A DNA stretch of 17,105 bases, taken from positions 1 to 17,105 of the forward strand of contig JBBSIG010000029.1 of assembly GCA_038232215.1 (NCBI GenBank). Direction: 5' to 3'. The translations under genes were made by a program, and so were the position numbers. Under the pieces are notes generated by a model. It was not told where the DNA came from and did not search any database. It saw only the letters and a list, made by a program, of their open reading frames with translations. Source of the stretch: JBBSIG01 sp038232215. GTDB lineage: Bacteria; Actinomycetota; Thermoleophilia; Gaiellales; Gaiellaceae. The number at the start of each line of letters is the position of its first letter. Position 1 is the first letter of the stretch. Below are positions 14,291-17,105 of this stretch, piece by piece.

Positions 14291-14308
14291 TTTATCCGGG
14301 GGAAGTAG
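14291..14308 (-). repeat. IS terminal inverted repeat, right
   Basis: This is the exact inverse of 12656-12673. It is followed by CTAG, whose CTA is the reverse complement of the sigma factor's TAG stop codon. Confidence 0.92.
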
Positions 14309-15364
14309 CTAGGCGGCGTGCACGAGCTCGTCGTCGTCCGGCGAGACGAGACCGTCGAGACGGCCCGCGAGCCGGCCGAGCGCATCGCGCTCGAGCTGGC
14401 GGACGCGCTCGCGGGTGAGATCGAGCTCGCGACCGATCGCGTCGAGCGTCTGCGGCTCTCCGTCGAAGCCGAAGCGGAGCTCGAGGATGCGCCGCTCGCG
14501 CTCCGGCAGCCCTGCCACGGCGCCTCGCACGGTCTGGCGCCGCACCGCGTCGCTCGCCTGCTCGGCCGGATCGACCGACGTCGTGTCGGCGAAGAGGTCG
14601 CCGAGCTCGCCGTCGCCGTCCGAGCCGACGCTCTGGTTCAGGGAGACCGACGCGTCGGCGACGCCGAGCGCCTCCTCCACGTGCTGCAGCTCGAGTCCGG
14701 TGGCCGCGGCGAGCTCCTCGTTCGTCGGTTCGCGACCAAGCTTGATCCCGAGCTGGGACGAGGCCCGCGCGAGCTTCTGCCGGCGCTCGTGCACGTGGAC
14801 GGGCACGCGGATCGTCTTGGCCTGGTTCGCGACGGCGCGCTGGCACGCCTGACGGATCCACCAGGTGGCGTAGGTCGAGAACTTGTAGCCGCGACGCCAG
14901 TCGAACTTCTCGACCGCGCGGTTCAGCCCGATCACGCCTTCCTGGATCAGGTCGAGAAACGGCACGTCGTGCCCCTGGTACTTCTTCGCGATCGAGACGA
15001 CGAGGCGCAGGTTGGCGTTGATCATCCGCTCCTTCGCCGCCCTGTCACCGCGCTCGATCTGCTTCGTCAGCGCAACCTCCTCGGCCGCGGTAAGCAGCGT
15101 GTGCCGACCGACCTCGTTGAGGAAGAGCTGTAGCGAGCTGACCGGGCCGGCCGCGACCGGCGCCTGAGCCGCCGCCCGCGCCGGGGGTGTCTCGCCGTCG
15201 CGCGGACGCACCTCGACGCCGCGTGTCACGAGCTCCTGCGTGAGATCGTCGAGATCCTCGCCGTCCAGGTCGTGCTCGAGCGCGAACGACTCCAGCTCGC
15301 CCTCGTCGACCGACCCACGCTCCTCGGCGTCCTCGATCAGGGCCTGCGCGGGGCCCAACTGCAT
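14309..15364 (-). CDS. rpoD: RNA polymerase sigma factor, RpoD/SigA type (sigma-70 group 1/2)
   Basis: This 351-aa sigma factor directs RNA polymerase to -35/-10 promoters. The N-terminus (1-55) is acidic and resembles region 1.1. Region 1.2 is SSLQLFLNEVGRHTLLTAAE (77-96). Region 2 (110-192) includes NLRLVVSIAKKYQG, FLDLIQEGVIGLNRAVEKFD and YKFSTYATWWIRQACQRAVA, the last contacting the -10 element. Region 3 is about 195-280. Region 4 (283-337) includes LPERERRILELRFGF and the helix-turn-helix DLTRERVRQLERDALGRL. I chose the ATG at 15364 because similarity begins there; the frame is open to 15799 but that part is a shadow of the divergent gene. GGAAAGGAA lies about 10-18 bp upstream, rather far. 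Thermoleophilia often carry several paralogues, so this may be a group 2 factor rather than the essential one. An insertion sequence abuts its stop codon. Confidence 0.88.
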   Translation of the reverse strand: MQLGPAQALIEDAEERGSVDEGELESFALEHDLDGEDLDDLTQELVTRGVEVRPRDGETPPARAAAQAPVAAGPVSSLQLFLNEVGRHTLLTAAEEVALTKQIERGDRAAKERMINANLRLVVSIAKKYQGHDVPFLDLIQEGVIGLNRAVEKFDWRRGYKFSTYATWWIRQACQRAVANQAKTIRVPVHVHERRQKLARASSQLGIKLGREPTNEELAAATGLELQHVEEALGVADASVSLNQSVGSDGDGELGDLFADTTSVDPAEQASDAVRRQTVRGAVAGLPERERRILELRFGFDGEPQTLDAIGRELDLTRERVRQLERDALGRLAGRLDGLVSPDDDELVHAA

Positions 15365-15548
15365 CACAGTGTTCAGAACGTTCCTTTCCGTCGTAGGTAC
15401 GAGGCGTCCGCCGAGCGGCCAAAGGCCGAATGGACGTAGAGCGCCTCGAAGACATGAACGAGCGCAGGGAGGCAAACATTCCCGCACGGGAACCCCCCGC
15501 GGCCGGCCGGTGTAGAGGTCGGGACCACCGAAAAGAAGGAGGATCGAC
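15365..15548. promoter_or_regulatory. Divergent intergenic region between the sigma factor and the YtkA-like gene
   Basis: This 184-bp region must hold both promoters. I see two structures. One is CGGCC-AAA-GGCCG (15416-15428), a hairpin in the presumed leader of the sigma factor mRNA. The other is TTCCCG-CA-CGGGAA (15479-15492), a perfect palindrome suited to a dimeric regulator. AAGGAGG at 15536-15542, six bases before the ATG at 15549, is a very strong ribosome binding site. I could not identify convincing -35/-10 pairs in either direction. Confidence 0.5.
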
Positions 15549-16049
15549 ATGCGCGCTCTCCTCGTGCTCGTACCCGGTCTCGCCGCCCTGGCCGCGGCCG
15601 CTGCCGCGGCCGGCGGCGGCTGGGCTACCGTCGGCGTGGAGCCGCTTCCGGGCGACGTCCGCGCCGGCGAGACCTGGAGCCCGAACGTCACTGTGCTCCG
15701 CCACGGCCGCACGCCGACGGACGGAGCGAAGCCAACCGTCACGATCACGAGCTCGACCGGCGAGCGGAGGACGTTCGCCGCAGAGCCGACCGGGCGCACC
15801 GGCGTCTACCAGGCGAAGGTCGTGTTCCCGAGCGCCGGCACCTGGCGCTTCGCCGTCGACAACGGGCTCGAGGCGACGGGATACGGCATGTCGCAGACGA
15901 CATCCTTCGCCGCCGTCGAGATCGCCTCCCGCGACGACGACTCGAGCTGGCTCCCGCGCTGGACCCTGCTCGGCGGCCTCGCCGCGGTCGCAGCGGCGGC
16001 TGCCGTCGTCCTGGGGAGCCGGCGGCTTCGCCGCCCCCTCCCCGCCTAG
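15549..16049 (+). CDS. Secreted, membrane-anchored YtkA-like protein
   Basis: This small protein (166 aa) has an N-terminal signal peptide (MRALLVLVPGLAALAAAAAA, cleavage likely after the Ala run). An extracytoplasmic beta-sandwich domain spans about 25-130, and a single C-terminal membrane helix (WTLLGGLAAVAAAAAVVLG) is followed by a basic cytoplasmic tail RRLRRP. The motifs KPTVTITSSTGERRTF and GVYQAKVVFPSAGTWRFAVD resemble YtkA-like domains, some of which lie near copper or cytochrome oxidase assembly genes; no metal-binding Met/His cluster is obvious here. It is followed after 39 bp by an ECF sigma factor gene in the same direction and may be in its operon. Function unknown. Confidence 0.75.
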   Translation: MRALLVLVPGLAALAAAAAAAGGGWATVGVEPLPGDVRAGETWSPNVTVLRHGRTPTDGAKPTVTITSSTGERRTFAAEPTGRTGVYQAKVVFPSAGTWRFAVDNGLEATGYGMSQTTSFAAVEIASRDDDSSWLPRWTLLGGLAAVAAAAAVVLGSRRLRRPLPA

Positions 16050-16088
16050 CGACCGGGAGACGACCGGACGCGCGTGTAGACACCGACG

Positions 16089-16640
16089 GTGGTGGGCCGG
16101 CCACTCGAGGACGACGAGCTCGTCGTGCGCGCCAAGCGCGGCGACAGCGCGGCCTACGAGGACCTCGTGCACGCATACCAGGGAATCGCCTTCCGGGCGG
16201 CCTACCTCATCACCGGCTCCGCCGCGGACGCCGAGGAGGCCGCTCAGGACGGCTTCGTCAAGGCGTACCGGTCGCTCGGTCGCTTCCGGGCAGGCGCGCC
16301 GTTTCGGCCGTGGCTCCTGCGGATAGTCGCCAACGAGGCGCGGAACAGGCGCCGGTCCGCCGGCCGCCGGGCTGCCCTCGCGCTGCGCGCCTCCGCAGAG
16401 CCCTCGGGGGAGGCGGCCCCCTCCCCCGAGGCAAGCACCCTGGCGGCCGAGCGACACCGCGAGCTCTTGCGGGCGGTCGACGCGCTCGGCGAGGGCGAGC
16501 GGCTGGTCGTCGCCTGCCGCTACTTCCTCGAGCTCTCCGAGCAGGAGACCGCGGCGACGCTCGGCCTGCGCTCCGGCACGGTGAAGTCGCGCCTCTCGCG
16601 CGCGCTCGCGCGCCTACGGGAAAGCGGCCTCGATGCCTGA
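16089..16640 (+). CDS. ECF-type RNA polymerase sigma factor
   Basis: This 183-aa alternative sigma factor contains only regions 2 and 4. Region 2 (about 8-88) has ELVVRAKRGDSAAYEDLVHA, AEEAAQDGFVKAYRSLGRF and PFRPWLLRIVANEARNRRR. A variable Ala/Pro/Glu-rich linker follows (90-122). Region 4 (about 125-178) has LGEGERLVVACRYFLELSEQ and the helix-turn-helix LGLRSGTVKSRLSRALARLR. The start is GTG at 16089 or the adjacent GTG at 16092; no strong ribosome binding site is seen. The downstream gene overlaps its 3' end by 8 bp, the usual arrangement of a sigma factor with its membrane-bound regulator. Confidence 0.88.
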   Translation: MVGRPLEDDELVVRAKRGDSAAYEDLVHAYQGIAFRAAYLITGSAADAEEAAQDGFVKAYRSLGRFRAGAPFRPWLLRIVANEARNRRRSAGRRAALALRASAEPSGEAAPSPEASTLAAERHRELLRAVDALGEGERLVVACRYFLELSEQETAATLGLRSGTVKSRLSRALARLRESGLDA

Positions 16641-17105
16641 GCTCGAGCGGCGACTCGCCGAGCTCGGCCGTGAGCTCGACCTCCCGCCCGCGCCGGACCT
16701 CGCCCCTGGCGTGCTGGCCGCGATCTCCGCGGGGGCCGGGCGCCGTCGCGCGACGCGTCCGCTCGTCGTCGCGCTCGCCGTGCTCGTCCTCGCGGCTCTT
16801 GCCACCCTCGCGGTCCCGCCGGCCCGGACGGCCGTCCTGCGCTTCCTCCACCTCGGCGGCGTCACCGTCGAGCGCGTGCGCACACTCCCGACCGCCGCGG
16901 AACGCTCCCTCGCGGCCGGCCTGGGTGCGCAGCTCAGGCCGGCCGCCGCCGCGCGCCGGGTCGGCTTCCGGCCGCTCGTGCCGCGCGGGACCGGGCGCGT
17001 GTACGTGCGCGGAGCCTCCGTCTCCGCGCTGCTGCGCTCGCGGGCCGGCGAGCTGCTGCTGCTGACCGAGTTCCGGGGCGACGACTTCGGGCTCGTGAAG
17101 AAGGC
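16633..17105 (+). CDS. Membrane protein downstream of the ECF sigma factor, putative anti-sigma factor (partial)
   Basis: The start is ATG 16633-16635, inside the end of the ECF gene (8-bp overlap), and the frame runs off the window at 17105. It encodes a short charged cytoplasmic N-terminus (MPELERRLAELGRELDLPPA), a basic stretch GRRRATRP, and one membrane helix (about residues 43-62, LVVALAVLVLAALATLAVPP). An extracytoplasmic region follows (ARTAVLRFLHLGGVTVERV and VYVRGASVSALLRSRAGEL). The topology and position fit an anti-sigma factor. However, the N-terminus is short and lacks the H-x3-C-x2-C zinc motif of classical anti-sigma domains, so the role is inferred from context. The C-terminus is not in view. 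Confidence 0.7.
   Translation, partial: MPELERRLAELGRELDLPPAPDLAPGVLAAISAGAGRRRATRPLVVALAVLVLAALATLAVPPARTAVLRFLHLGGVTVERVRTLPTAAERSLAAGLGAQLRPAAAARRVGFRPLVPRGTGRVYVRGASVSALLRSRAGELLLLTEFRGDDFGLVKK

Larger units (their letters stand above)
12656..14308 (+). mobile_element. Complete insertion sequence, IS5-like group, 1653 bp, 18-bp inverted repeats, CTAG target duplication
   Basis: The ends are CTACTTCCCCCGGATAAA (12656-12673) and its exact reverse complement TTTATCCGGGGGAAGTAG (14291-14308). Both ends are flanked by CTAG (12652-12655 and 14309-14312), the expected 4-bp target duplication, which is a known target preference in the IS5 group. One transposase gene fills most of it. It carries 107 bp of left leader with a hairpin and 124 bp of right non-coding sequence. 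Because CTAG is a palindrome, and the flanking CCGC and GCGG are complementary too, the apparent inverted repeat extends to 26 bp. The intact ORF and perfect ends suggest a recent, possibly active insertion. The family name is by recognition only. Confidence 0.92.

Noticed and set aside
12652..14312. Treating the whole 26-bp inverted match as the IS terminal repeat
   Set aside because: The outer 8 bp (CCGCCTAG) are explained by the palindromic target and the two genes' own coding ends, so the IS repeat is best taken as 18 bp with a CTAG duplication.
15366..15385. GTTC-A-GAAC and GAACGTTC near the sigma factor start as a possible LexA/SOS box
   Set aside because: Actinobacterial SOS boxes need GAAC-N4-GTTC; here the half-sites are directly joined or separated by one base in the opposite order.
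1..17105. CRISPR array, tRNA or rRNA genes, phage or defence-island genes
   Set aside because: I saw no regularly spaced repeats, no cloverleaf with T-loop consensus, no ribosomal RNA signature, and no nuclease, helicase or toxin-antitoxin pair.

Overview
The window is very GC-rich, with codons ending mostly in G or C and frequent 4-bp ATGA/GTGA gene overlaps. The gene content (primary-type sigma factor, ECF sigma with a membrane partner, EAL-DICT protein, actinobacterial-type membrane molybdoenzyme) suggests an actinomycete, probably a deep lineage such as Thermoleophilia (Gaiellales/Solirubrobacterales). That placement is an inference from gene style, not a phylogeny.

Layout. (1) 3-777: C-terminal part of an APC-type amino acid permease, cut by the left edge and carrying a frameshift. 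(2) 809-1894: NAD-dependent sugar epimerase with a Cys-rich insert, converging on (3) a tightly chained minus-strand operon (6081 down to 1723): family 2 glycosyltransferase, DUF2064/TIGR04282-type transferase, polytopic sulfite-oxidase-fold molybdoenzyme, and a GT-C type integral membrane glycosyltransferase. Every junction is a 4-bp start/stop overlap. (4) 6195-7388: PLP enzyme of Cys/Met metabolism, then about 420 bp of gene debris (a GMC-oxidoreductase-like piece and a scrambled ThDP-enzyme piece), then mtnP (minus). (5) 8652-10951: a two-gene cyclic-di-GMP module, EAL-DICT followed by PAS-GGDEF. (6) 11010-12655: a divergent pair of units, a MarR regulator (plus) and yceI plus an FMN reductase (minus), with two matching palindromes and a good promoter between them. 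The FMN reductase is frameshifted and yceI has no stop of its own. (7) 12656-14308: a complete insertion sequence with perfect 18-bp inverted repeats and a CTAG duplication. (8) 14309-17105: a primary-type sigma factor (minus), a secreted/anchored YtkA-like protein, an ECF sigma factor and its presumed membrane-bound partner, which runs off the right edge.

The most striking structure is the insertion sequence. It sits inside a 12-bp palindrome at which the TAG stop codons of two convergent genes (marR and the sigma factor) would have overlapped, and the duplicated CTAG gives each gene back its stop codon. Other points worth a look are the twin-arginine-like motif before the last membrane helix of the molybdoenzyme, the rearranged gene debris with a precise 7-bp duplication, the twin TTGA-N4-TCAA operators spaced 31 bp apart, and several frameshifts that need checking against reads before being called biological. 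I see no single clearly new multi-gene defence or biosynthetic system here.
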